Positions 63,501 through 64,000 of a stretch of 64,000 nucleotides of DNA are shown in pieces. Each line of letters starts with the position of its first letter. Position 1 is the stretch's first letter. The notes below the pieces were generated by a model. That model had not been told where the DNA came from. It saw nothing but the letters and a program-made list of their open reading frames with translations, and did no database searches. Both the position numbers and the translations under genes were made by a program. The DNA is from Protonemura montana (Eukaryota; Arthropoda; Insecta; Plecoptera; Nemouridae). The stretch lies in NCBI GenBank assembly GCA_947568835.1, contig OX387604.1, positions 1,758,001-1,822,000 of the forward strand, given 5' to 3'.

Positions 63501-64000
63501 CAAAATCAGCGTTCACCACAGTTCCAGAAGTTTGCTTTATTCAACCTGTTTTGACCATATACCATTTACTGTTAAAACAAGTTTTTGTTTAACGCATTTT
63601 CCTGCACCGGCACTTTTTCAGTAATATTGCTTTTAAATATGTATAAAAAATATGCATGAGTAAGAAAATAGTGGATTCAGGAATAAGGCCTACAGTAGGA
63701 ATAGTTGTCTCTATGCCGATCAAAATAAATAATATGTTATATTTTCAGGTTAAGCTAAGGTATGGCATTTCTCTAATAAGAGTTTCTCCTGCAGGAGTTA
63801 CGAGCGCAACACGAGCTACATCGAGGGGTTCGTGCGGAGGCAGTGAGTGCTCTGGAAAGTGCACTTGCCACCCTGCCAGTGGCCGACGAAACCCTGCAGC
63901 GGCAGCTGCACGCACAACTGGACTTGCGCTGGCAAGCGTTGGGCCAGCGCATCGAGCGCAGGCAGCTAGCACTCTCTGCGGGTAGGACACGCGAGGATAT
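114..64000 (+). CDS. Msp300: Msp300/nesprin-type giant spectrin-repeat gene (partial, 49 exons)
   Basis: Forty-nine exons can be joined in one continuous reading frame across the whole window; each is bounded by an AG acceptor and a GT (once GC) donor. The small exons encode amphipathic helices with the spectrin-repeat pattern of paired tryptophans in helix A (for example [16 protein letters not shown] in the first exon). Two giant exons (37309-53160 and 55194-60983) insert low-complexity sequence between spectrin repeats. In insects this combination is known for Msp300, the nesprin-1/2 orthologue that anchors nuclei and mitochondria in muscle. The visible protein is about 10,700 residues, within the size expected for Msp300. 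CH domains and the KASH tail would lie outside the window. Other giant spectrin-repeat proteins (Shot/dystonin, dystrophin, heavy spectrin) are less likely because no plakin, EF-hand, WW or SH3 domain appears. Introns are overwhelmingly phase 0. What is seen is the exons and repeats; the Msp300 name is inference from architecture. Confidence 0.78.
787..978 (+). CDS. Msp300: Msp300 exon: spectrin-repeat helix
   Basis: 64 codons, [17 protein letters not shown]...RLDQIQ, acceptor tgctcgcag, donor gttagc, phase 0-0. It has the helix-A tryptophan context [12 protein letters not shown]. It continues the helix that ends in LLNSRYQ in the previous exon. Confidence 0.87.
1168..1452 (+). CDS. Msp300: Msp300 exon: spectrin repeat
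   Basis: 95 codons, [10 protein letters not shown]...QQVCEHK, acceptor gcttgtgtgtag, donor gtagcc, phase 0-0. It has the helix C-to-A junction with [10 protein letters not shown] and then [16 protein letters not shown] (two Trp 13 residues apart), the spectrin-repeat signature. Confidence 0.88.
1688..2068 (+). CDS. Msp300: Msp300 exon: spectrin repeat
   Basis: 127 codons, [14 protein letters not shown]...SKLSQLK, acceptor tttccttgcag, donor gtatga, phase 0-0. Helical, with the helix-A core [19 protein letters not shown]. Roughly one spectrin-repeat length. Confidence 0.88.
2431..2579 (+). CDS. Msp300: Msp300 exon: spectrin-repeat helices
   Basis: 49 codons plus 2 nt, [19 protein letters not shown]...EYDTF, acceptor ttgttttgtag, donor gtgagt. 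It ends in phase 2 (GT, completed by G of the next exon to give Val). This is one of only four non-phase-0 junctions in the window. Confidence 0.85.
3141..3318 (+). CDS. Msp300: Msp300 exon: spectrin repeat
   Basis: 1 nt plus 59 codons, [11 protein letters not shown]...KNVLEHFQ, acceptor tgatatttcag, donor gttagt. Helix A is [20 protein letters not shown], a textbook spectrin-repeat start. It enters in phase 2 and leaves in phase 0. Confidence 0.88.
3726..3911 (+). CDS. Msp300: Msp300 exon: spectrin-repeat helix B/C
   Basis: 62 codons, [21 protein letters not shown]...RRLELHYQ, acceptor tttggattacag, donor gtaatg, phase 0-0. Amphipathic helix with leucine heptads. Confidence 0.87.
4412..4618 (+). 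CDS. Msp300: Msp300 exon: spectrin repeat
   Basis: 69 codons, [18 protein letters not shown]...YALELKEK, acceptor attttctcatcag, donor gtatga, phase 0-0. Helix A and B of a repeat. The open frame extends upstream of the acceptor, but that part is intronic in composition. Confidence 0.86.
4619..6192 (+). other. intron, 1.6 kb, AT-rich
   Basis: Long AT-rich intron between spectrin-repeat exons. I see no spectrin-like open frame, RNA gene or recognisable element in it. A TC-rich stretch at about 6080-6180 precedes the acceptor. Confidence 0.6.
6193..6387 (+). CDS. Msp300: Msp300 exon: spectrin repeat
   Basis: 65 codons, [14 protein letters not shown]...[11 protein letters not shown], acceptor ttgtttgtgtag, donor gtaact, phase 0-0. 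It continues the helix ending ALELKEK from the preceding exon. It ends in the helix-A start [15 protein letters not shown]. Confidence 0.88.
6721..6942 (+). CDS. Msp300: Msp300 exon: spectrin-repeat helices
   Basis: 74 codons, [20 protein letters not shown]...LNARLIA, acceptor ccgtcaagcag, donor gtaaat, phase 0-0. Its base composition is GC-richer than the flanking introns, as for all exons here. Confidence 0.87.
7231..7575 (+). repeat. 58-bp intronic tandem repeat, 6 copies
   Basis: A 58-bp unit starting cagaccaagctgctgggc recurs at 7231, 7289, 7347, 7405, 7463 and 7521, nearly without substitutions (one copy has gagctg for aagctg). The last copy ends about 9 bases before the true acceptor at 7584. 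The unit is not a multiple of three. Every later copy contains a ccag sequence that looks like a weak 3' splice site. Confidence 0.95.
7585..7762 (+). CDS. Msp300: Msp300 exon: spectrin repeat helix A
   Basis: 59 codons plus 1 nt, [20 protein letters not shown]...SDGMPEG (split Gly), acceptor gtgctttgcag, donor gtaagc, leaves in phase 1. It has the helix-A core [16 protein letters not shown]. Confidence 0.86.
7763..8581 (+). other. intron, 0.8 kb
   Basis: AT-rich intron with short T- and A-runs. I see no gene or element in it. Confidence 0.55.
8582..8874 (+). CDS. Msp300: Msp300 exon: spectrin repeat
   Basis: 2 nt plus 97 codons, [19 protein letters not shown]...ALAKCR, acceptor ttttgtgtgcag, donor gtgaga. 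It has the helix-C to helix-A pattern ADWNSLETV, then [19 protein letters not shown]. It enters in phase 1 and leaves in phase 0. Confidence 0.87.
8994..9311 (+). CDS. Msp300: Msp300 exon: spectrin repeat
   Basis: 106 codons, about one full spectrin repeat, [16 protein letters not shown]...DKLETIR, acceptor ttcttctacag, donor gtaagt, phase 0-0. Helix A is [20 protein letters not shown]. Joined to the next exon it reads [16 protein letters not shown]. Confidence 0.88.
9478..10128 (+). CDS. Msp300: Msp300 exon: two spectrin repeats
   Basis: 217 codons, the longest ordinary exon, [17 protein letters not shown]...TLEQIEHHQ, acceptor ttttttctgcacag, donor gtaggc, phase 0-0. It covers about two repeats, including [18 protein letters not shown] and [19 protein letters not shown] (Trp-containing helix A starts). 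Confidence 0.9.
10567..10746 (+). CDS. Msp300: Msp300 exon: spectrin-repeat helices B/C
   Basis: 60 codons, [19 protein letters not shown]...LLHTAVQIK, acceptor tttttgtgcag, donor gtacac, phase 0-0. The preserved helix-C pattern is [15 protein letters not shown]. Confidence 0.87.
11211..11369 (+). CDS. Msp300: Msp300 exon: spectrin-repeat helix A/B
   Basis: 53 codons, [17 protein letters not shown]...[11 protein letters not shown], acceptor ttgcgcttttcag, donor gtcagt, phase 0-0. Directly continues the previous helix ([15 protein letters not shown]). Confidence 0.86.
11751..11924 (+). CDS. Msp300: Msp300 exon: spectrin-repeat helix with Pro-rich loop
   Basis: 58 codons, [19 protein letters not shown]...RLEDLIDQ, acceptor gtgatattgcag, donor gtacca, phase 0-0. 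It contains a Ser/Pro linker, [18 protein letters not shown], unusual inside this otherwise helical region. Confidence 0.86.
12310..12606 (+). CDS. Msp300: Msp300 exon: spectrin repeat
   Basis: 99 codons, [18 protein letters not shown]...LANLEQE, acceptor gcgatgtattcag, donor gtaagg, phase 0-0. Helix A is [17 protein letters not shown]. Confidence 0.87.
13078..13359 (+). CDS. Msp300: Msp300 exon: spectrin repeat
   Basis: 94 codons, [18 protein letters not shown]...SQQVDDQ, acceptor tgatatttgcag, donor gtgagt, phase 0-0. Helix A is [19 protein letters not shown] (Trp pair). Confidence 0.87.
13669..13881 (+). CDS. Msp300: Msp300 exon: spectrin repeat
   Basis: 71 codons, [18 protein letters not shown]...DERIASLR, acceptor tttgtcccgcag, donor gtgcgt, phase 0-0. 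Helix C ([11 protein letters not shown]), then helix A ([15 protein letters not shown]). Confidence 0.87.
14255..14581 (+). CDS. Msp300: Msp300 exon: spectrin repeat
   Basis: 109 codons, about one repeat, [16 protein letters not shown]...VAREIQIFQ, acceptor gttgtgattgcag, donor gtgcat, phase 0-0. Includes an Ala-rich helix ([19 protein letters not shown]) and helix [16 protein letters not shown]. Confidence 0.88.
14825..14948 (+). CDS. Msp300: Msp300 exon: spectrin-repeat helix
   Basis: 41 codons plus 1 nt, [17 protein letters not shown]...LQAIID (split Asp), acceptor tttttcttcag, donor gtgagc, leaves in phase 1. Confidence 0.84.
15491..15693 (+). CDS. Msp300: Msp300 exon: spectrin repeat
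   Basis: 2 nt plus 67 codons, [16 protein letters not shown]...LLEEHLAK, acceptor ctgtactttcag, donor gtattc. Helix A is [17 protein letters not shown]. It enters in phase 1 and leaves in phase 0. Confidence 0.86.
16083..16418 (+). CDS. Msp300: Msp300 exon: spectrin repeat
   Basis: 112 codons, [18 protein letters not shown]...GMLAEYQ, acceptor ttataattgcag, donor gttcgt, phase 0-0. About one full spectrin repeat. It joins the preceding LEEHLAK without a break in helical pattern. Confidence 0.88.
16761..17036 (+). CDS. Msp300: Msp300 exon: spectrin repeat
   Basis: 92 codons, [16 protein letters not shown]...DKINKFDE, acceptor tgtttgttgcag, donor gtgcgt, phase 0-0. Amphipathic helices, with the helix-A position occupied by [18 protein letters not shown] (aromatic core without Trp). 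Confidence 0.86.
17402..17554 (+). CDS. Msp300: Msp300 exon: spectrin-repeat helices
   Basis: 51 codons, [18 protein letters not shown]...LLTLRRA, acceptor gtgggcgtgcag, donor gtaagt, phase 0-0. Confidence 0.85.
18041..18211 (+). CDS. Msp300: Msp300 exon: spectrin repeat helix A/B
   Basis: 57 codons, [17 protein letters not shown]...QREMDLHQ, donor gtatgc. I chose the acceptor at gcaatgtgcag because only this one keeps phase 0 from the preceding exon ([14 protein letters not shown]). Its pyrimidine tract is poor. The open frame runs further upstream, so a different acceptor is possible. Confidence 0.72.
18212..19199 (+). other. intron, 1.0 kb
   Basis: AT-rich intron. The only structure I see is a short triple repeat of acagatatttac-like sequence at about 18950-18985. 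No gene signal. Confidence 0.55.
19200..19508 (+). CDS. Msp300: Msp300 exon: spectrin repeat
   Basis: 103 codons, [16 protein letters not shown]...ILTDLEEHK, acceptor cgtgttgttcag, donor gtaagg, phase 0-0. Helix A is [19 protein letters not shown]. Confidence 0.88.
20142..20480 (+). CDS. Msp300: Msp300 exon: spectrin repeat
   Basis: 113 codons, [16 protein letters not shown]...LNHAINDLQ, acceptor gtttggcaatcag, donor gtaatt, phase 0-0. Helix A is [18 protein letters not shown]. Confidence 0.87.
20481..21379 (+). other. intron, 0.9 kb, with a foldback element
   Basis: Intron whose only notable content is a long imperfect inverted repeat at 20963-21092, listed separately. Confidence 0.6.
20963..21092. 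repeat. imperfect inverted repeat (hairpin / MITE-like)
   Basis: The left arm, about 20963-21014, and the right arm, about 21046-21092, are reverse complements over roughly 47-52 bases. Examples are agcactgtaaaaactctga against tcagagtttttacagtgct, and gaacaataattt against aaattattgttc. The loop is about 31 bases. The left arm carries a few extra bases. No open frame and no clear target-site duplication was found. Confidence 0.85.
21380..21562 (+). CDS. Msp300: Msp300 exon: spectrin-repeat helix C
   Basis: 61 codons, [17 protein letters not shown]...NALARQWE, acceptor ttctttctttcag, donor gttcgt, phase 0-0. Helix-C core [15 protein letters not shown]. Confidence 0.87.
21694..21816 (+). CDS. 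Msp300: Msp300 exon: spectrin-repeat helix
   Basis: 41 codons, [16 protein letters not shown]...DTQQSLQ, acceptor tttaaattatag, donor gtacac, phase 0-0. It reads on from ALARQWE in the previous exon. Confidence 0.85.
21902..22050 (+). CDS. Msp300: Msp300 exon: spectrin-repeat helix
   Basis: 49 codons plus 2 nt, [17 protein letters not shown]...FQSSFAG (split Gly), acceptor tttacaattaag (weak), donor gtgagt. It leaves in phase 2, and the phase-matching partner is 8.5 kb downstream. Confidence 0.82.
23490..23501 (+). repeat. SINE target-site duplication, left copy
   Basis: The sequence ttgagtcgtaat is repeated exactly at 23943-23954 on the other side of the SINE. Confidence 0.9.
23502..23942 (+). 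mobile_element. 5S rRNA-derived SINE (SINE3-like)
   Basis: The first about 95 bases resemble 5S rRNA. At 23521-23594 lie ttggaaacaccggttctcat, aaatttaagtaacactg and tcttggatgagtgacc, which match the A-box, intermediate-element and C-box region of eukaryotic 5S genes. The body contains a block around 23735-23815 (cggaagggacgttaagc, gacaggagtaggctacgt), a run of atcatc at about 23835-23860, and a tail of aatgatcaatcaatt. A 12-bp direct duplication brackets it. Non-autonomous and presumably once transcribed by Pol III from the internal 5S-type promoter. No CDS. The class assignment is inference from the 5S similarity and duplication. Confidence 0.8.
23943..23954 (+). repeat. SINE target-site duplication, right copy
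   Basis: Exact second copy of ttgagtcgtaat, directly after the aatgatcaatcaa tail. Confidence 0.9.
27000..27680 (+). promoter_or_regulatory. possible internal promoter / alternative first-exon region
   Basis: Inside the 8.5-kb intron, this is the most GC- and CpG-rich non-coding stretch (ggcggcggcggcgacggcgc near 27239). A tcagttcagtgac initiator-like sequence lies near 27015 and a gtaagt donor at about 27678. There is no TATA box and no convincing coding start. Known insect Msp300 genes use internal promoters, but nothing here proves one. Confidence 0.2.
30559..30733 (+). CDS. Msp300: Msp300 exon: spectrin repeat
   Basis: 1 nt plus 58 codons, [16 protein letters not shown]...KTEANFA, acceptor tttcttacag, donor gtgagt. 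It enters in phase 2, matching the exon ending at 22050, and leaves in phase 0. Confidence 0.87.
30871..30984 (+). CDS. Msp300: Msp300 exon: spectrin-repeat helix
   Basis: 38 codons, [17 protein letters not shown]...PTDIAQE, acceptor acaattttcag, donor gtaatt, phase 0-0. Confidence 0.84.
31566..31760 (+). CDS. Msp300: Msp300 exon: spectrin repeat
   Basis: 65 codons, [15 protein letters not shown]...LHAHLT, acceptor gtgcctatgcag, donor gtaagc, phase 0-0. Helix A is [20 protein letters not shown]. Confidence 0.88.
32178..32324 (+). CDS. Msp300: Msp300 exon: spectrin-repeat helix B/C
   Basis: 49 codons, [16 protein letters not shown]...LTVQLSQ, acceptor tatgttttgcag, donor gtacga, phase 0-0. 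Confidence 0.85.
32851..33030 (+). CDS. Msp300: Msp300 exon: spectrin repeat
   Basis: 60 codons, [16 protein letters not shown]...KLHDYN, acceptor tttctgtttcag, donor gtgagt, phase 0-0. It has the Trp-rich helix [19 protein letters not shown]. Confidence 0.87.
33242..33400 (+). CDS. Msp300: Msp300 exon: spectrin-repeat helix
   Basis: 53 codons, [16 protein letters not shown]...EAQLLER, acceptor gctggtttcag, donor gtaatg, phase 0-0. Confidence 0.86.
33614..33799 (+). CDS. Msp300: Msp300 exon: spectrin repeat
   Basis: 62 codons, [16 protein letters not shown]...ITIQKTK, acceptor tgtgtttttgtag, donor gtaaca, phase 0-0. The Trp pair [18 protein letters not shown] is the helix-A signature. Confidence 0.88.
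33800..34608 (+). other. intron, 0.8 kb
   Basis: Intron with a G-rich, purine-biased stretch at about 34090-34170. No gene or element was recognised. Confidence 0.55.
34609..34785 (+). CDS. Msp300: Msp300 exon: spectrin repeat
   Basis: 59 codons, [17 protein letters not shown]...QLDRHQQ, acceptor cgatttgtag, donor gtaatt, phase 0-0. Confidence 0.86.
35087..35197 (+). CDS. Msp300: Msp300 exon: spectrin-repeat helix
   Basis: 37 codons, [16 protein letters not shown]...EQAARDQN, acceptor ttgtttcacgcag, donor gtaagt, phase 0-0. Confidence 0.86.
35198..36859 (+). other. intron, 1.7 kb, with an orphan spectrin-like open frame
   Basis: Mostly AT-rich. It contains a short open frame at about 35834-36021 with spectrin-like helix pattern that ends in TGA (listed separately). 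Confidence 0.6.
35834..36021 (+). CDS. candidate alternative or decayed spectrin-repeat exon ending in a stop
   Basis: The open frame encodes [19 protein letters not shown] and, towards its end, [18 protein letters not shown], then TGA. The L-x-x-x-W spacing is that of a spectrin-repeat helix. An acceptor-like gaagggctcag gives phase 0, compatible with the exon ending at 35197. No donor keeps the frame, so it would be an alternative 3'-terminal exon (truncated isoform) or a dead exon. No AATAAA was seen nearby. Start is uncertain because a second acceptor-like ctgtcaagtgtag lies 33 bases upstream. Confidence 0.35.
36860..36961 (+). CDS. Msp300: Msp300 exon: spectrin-repeat helix before giant exon
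   Basis: 34 codons, [16 protein letters not shown]...GLPDPPDI, with a good pyrimidine-rich acceptor (ttcccactcctag). It continues EQAARDQN of the previous exon as one helix. The donor gtaatc is weak, and four bases later the frame hits TAA, so the exon must be spliced here or end the protein. Confidence 0.75.
36962..37308 (+). other. intron before giant exon
   Basis: Short intron with in-frame stops just upstream of the giant exon (TAA at 37273). A 35-codon ATG frame at 37024-37131 is present but has no donor. Nothing else was recognised. Confidence 0.5.
37309..53160 (+). CDS. Msp300: Msp300 giant exon 1: disordered PEVK-like repeat region
   Basis: A single 15,852-nt exon (5,284 codons) with no stop, acceptor cgacctcacag and donor gtgaca after KAISK, phase 0-0. 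The acceptor has a poor pyrimidine tract and is my least certain border. The stop at 37273 limits how far upstream the exon could reach. Order by residue: two SYAxIL motifs (112-117, 288-293); an Asp/Asn run (about 344-358); spaced Lys clusters (about 420-930); the 16-residue [16 protein letters not shown] array (1101-2361); diverged K/E-rich sequence (2362-3230); SEDFLDIL motifs (about 3231, 3425, 3579, 4565); EPVKAP arrays (3835-4446); WxDxSxY motifs (4942, 5176, 5264); and a Gly-rich tract (about 5204-5245). Composition is Lys/Glu/Pro/Ala with almost no aromatics, so it is disordered. Giant low-complexity exons are known in insect Msp300; the function of this one is not established. Confidence 0.82.
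38335..38380 (+). repeat. GAC/AAC run encoding Asp/Asn tract
   Basis: Imperfect triplet run gacgacaac encoding [15 protein letters not shown] within the giant exon, strongly acidic amid a basic region. Confidence 0.85.
40609..44391 (+). repeat. 48-bp coding tandem repeat, about 78 copies
   Basis: The unit encodes [16 protein letters not shown]. Only a few sites vary: CTA/CCA (Leu/Pro), GAG/GAT (Glu/Asp) and rare GGT to TGT or GAT. Two 24-bp half-units (DKKLEEPA) occur at 42433 and 43177. Synonymous sites are almost invariant, pointing to recent expansion or homogenisation. Each unit has five Lys and four acidic residues. Degenerate copies flank it from about 40540. Confidence 0.97.
46999..47080 (+). 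other. SEDFLDIL motif, copy 1
   Basis: Encodes [20 protein letters not shown] followed by DDDFDNE. A hydrophobic-acidic motif standing out from low-complexity flanks. Confidence 0.8.
47581..47655 (+). other. SEDFLDIL motif, copy 2
   Basis: Encodes [18 protein letters not shown] followed by DDDDFDF. Confidence 0.8.
48043..48123 (+). other. SEDFLDIL motif, copy 3
   Basis: Encodes [20 protein letters not shown] followed by DDWDDFD. Confidence 0.8.
48811..49062 (+). repeat. PEVK hexapeptide array 1, 14 copies
   Basis: 18-bp unit gaacctgtgaaagcaccg encoding EPVKAP, with variants [18 protein letters not shown] and a terminal EPVTTL. In frame with the giant exon. Confidence 0.95.
49477..50124 (+). 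repeat. PEVK hexapeptide array 2, 36 copies
   Basis: Thirty-six tandem 18-bp units encoding EPVKAP, almost perfect at protein level. Valine codons alternate GTG with periodic GTA or GTC. One unit is EPAKAP. Confidence 0.97.
50413..50646 (+). repeat. PEVK-type hexapeptide array 3, 13 copies
   Basis: 18-bp units encoding EPVKAV or EPVKAA with gtcaaagcagtagaacc spelling. Diverged from arrays 1 and 2 in codon use, so a separate expansion. Confidence 0.93.
51001..51081 (+). other. SEDFLDIL motif, copy 4 (diverged)
   Basis: Encodes [18 protein letters not shown] followed by TDNDFEDAG. It lies 3 kb from copy 3, after the PEVK arrays. Confidence 0.75.
53161..54001 (+). other. intron after giant exon 1
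   Basis: T-rich intron. If retained, the frame reads on for 29 codons to a TAA at 53248-53250 and ends in a hydrophobic Cys/Leu-rich stretch (see findings). No AATAAA was found. Confidence 0.55.
54002..54112 (+). CDS. Msp300: Msp300 exon: spectrin-repeat helix
   Basis: 37 codons, [19 protein letters not shown]...MRAALL, acceptor atgtatttttcag, donor gtaggt, phase 0-0. It joins the giant exon ([18 protein letters not shown]) and the next exon ([14 protein letters not shown]) smoothly. Short, but well supported by splice sites and frame. Confidence 0.8.
54431..54772 (+). CDS. Msp300: Msp300 exon: spectrin repeat
   Basis: 114 codons, [16 protein letters not shown]...LLDAISSHK, acceptor gcattatttcag, donor gtaaga, phase 0-0. 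Helix A is [19 protein letters not shown]. Confidence 0.88.
54916..55086 (+). CDS. Msp300: Msp300 exon: spectrin-repeat helices, GC donor
   Basis: 57 codons, [17 protein letters not shown]...LRICQLE, acceptor tgtgtttggcag, phase 0-0. The donor is CTTGAG followed by gcaagt, a GC-AG type intron. No GT donor fits the frame here. Confidence 0.83.
55194..60983 (+). CDS. Msp300: Msp300 giant exon 2: EAKAAA helix, TQT array, spectrin repeats
   Basis: A 5,790-nt exon (1,930 codons), acceptor ttttggtttcag, donor gtaagc after SLYQ, phase 0-0. By residue: EILAKKLA, then 38 AEAKAA hexapeptides (9-236); a Ser/Lys/Glu-rich disordered part with Lys clusters (237-978) including a lone GTQTSP at about 343; an 18-copy [14 protein letters not shown] array (979-1230); more disordered sequence (1231 to about 1540); and spectrin-repeat helices to the end (about 1547-1930, for example [18 protein letters not shown] and [18 protein letters not shown]). 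That the repeats run without a splice into genuine spectrin repeats shows the low-complexity part is coding sequence of the same protein. TQT is the core of LC8 (dynein light chain) ligands, and nesprins act with dynein in nuclear positioning; the link here is inference. Confidence 0.87.
55218..55901 (+). repeat. 18-bp coding tandem repeat, AEAKAA x38
   Basis: Unit gctgaagctaaagcagca, 38 copies, with occasional GTA for GCA and GAT for GCT (Asp-Glu-Ala-Lys). Predicted strongly helical, with Lys and the next Glu spaced i,i+4. Confidence 0.97.
58128..58883 (+). repeat. 42-bp coding tandem repeat, [14 protein letters not shown] x18
   Basis: Eighteen 14-residue units. The first starts TEISPVLK and the other seventeen start TQTSPVLK. 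Variable positions are Tyr/His (tatgaa or catgaa) and the last residue Val/Ile/Lys. CCA and CCC alternate in the Pro codon. Nearly identical at nucleotide level. Confidence 0.97.
61505..61813 (+). CDS. Msp300: Msp300 exon: spectrin repeat
   Basis: 103 codons, [17 protein letters not shown]...ASNMRNFW, acceptor ttctatcatctcag, donor gtgagt, phase 0-0. Helix A is [20 protein letters not shown] (Trp pair). Confidence 0.88.
61883..63121 (+). pseudogene. LINE reverse transcriptase, 5'-truncated
   Basis: The open frame contains [20 protein letters not shown], then [20 protein letters not shown] and the catalytic FADD box (62219-62230), followed by the thumb region with [17 protein letters not shown]. 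The frame is uninterrupted to its stop, so the insertion is fairly young. The endonuclease and first RT blocks are missing and there is no own start, so it cannot be autonomous. The first about 20 residues of the open frame are probably intron. Confidence 0.88.
61900..63223 (+). mobile_element. 5'-truncated Jockey/CR1-like LINE
   Basis: The C-rich composition contrasts with the AT-rich intron. It encodes the downstream part of a non-LTR reverse transcriptase, stops at TGA 63119-63121, and has about 100 bases of 3' UTR with aataaa at 63207 and an A-run to 63223. The 5' limit is approximate. No endonuclease domain is present and no clear target-site duplication was found. Same orientation as the host gene. 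Confidence 0.88.
63795..64000 (+). CDS. Msp300: Msp300 exon: spectrin repeat (runs to window edge)
   Basis: [17 protein letters not shown]...RRQLALSAG, acceptor tttctcctgcag, enters in phase 0. Helix C core [20 protein letters not shown] possible donor gtagga at 63982 would end the exon at 63981; otherwise it continues past the window. Confidence 0.82.

Larger units (their letters stand above)
61814..63794 (+). other. intron carrying a LINE insertion
   Basis: About 85 bases of intron, then the LINE fragment (about 61900-63223), then about 570 bases of ordinary AT-rich intron up to the acceptor tttctcctgcag. Confidence 0.8.

Overview
The window is a stretch of animal, almost certainly arthropod, nuclear DNA. 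It has AT-rich introns with canonical GT-AG borders, a 5S rRNA-derived SINE, a Jockey/CR1-like LINE fragment, and an insect-style giant gene architecture. I could not place the species. Everything recognisable as host coding sequence lies on the + strand and belongs to one gene, open at both ends: a giant spectrin-repeat protein best matched to Msp300/nesprin, the outer-nuclear-membrane LINC protein that links nuclei to actin, microtubules and sarcomere Z-discs. Neither the N-terminal actin-binding CH domains nor the C-terminal KASH domain is in the window. The assignment therefore rests on the spectrin-repeat series and on giant low-complexity exons embedded within it.

Layout. (1) 114-36961: 42 small exons (about 3,126 codons, enough for roughly 29 spectrin repeats) separated by introns of 0.1-1.7 kb, plus one 8.5 kb intron (22051-30558) that holds a complete 5S-derived SINE with target-site duplications and several GC-richer, promoter-like patches. 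(2) 37309-53160: one 15,852-nt exon (5,284 codons) encoding a disordered Lys/Glu/Pro/Ala-rich region. It contains about 78 copies of a 48-bp/16-residue repeat, three arrays of a PEVK-type hexapeptide (EPVKAP), four copies of a [12 protein letters not shown] motif and three copies of a WxDxSxYxxxE motif. (3) 54002-55086: three small spectrin-repeat exons. (4) 55194-60983: a second giant exon (1,930 codons) with 38 AEAKAA hexapeptides, 18 copies of a 14-residue repeat carrying the TQT core of dynein light chain LC8 ligands, and about 385 residues of spectrin repeats at its end. (5) 61505-64000: two further spectrin-repeat exons, separated by an intron carrying a 5'-truncated LINE.

Of 48 introns, 44 are phase 0 and both giant exons are 0-0 symmetric, so either could be included or skipped without a frameshift. 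Taken together, the window reads as a spectrin-repeat rod into which spring-like (PEVK), rod-like (EAKAAA) and possible dynein-light-chain docking (TQT) modules have been inserted. These functions are inferred from sequence pattern, not demonstrated.

Introns of 300-650 bases that are not listed separately were read and show nothing beyond AT-rich sequence.
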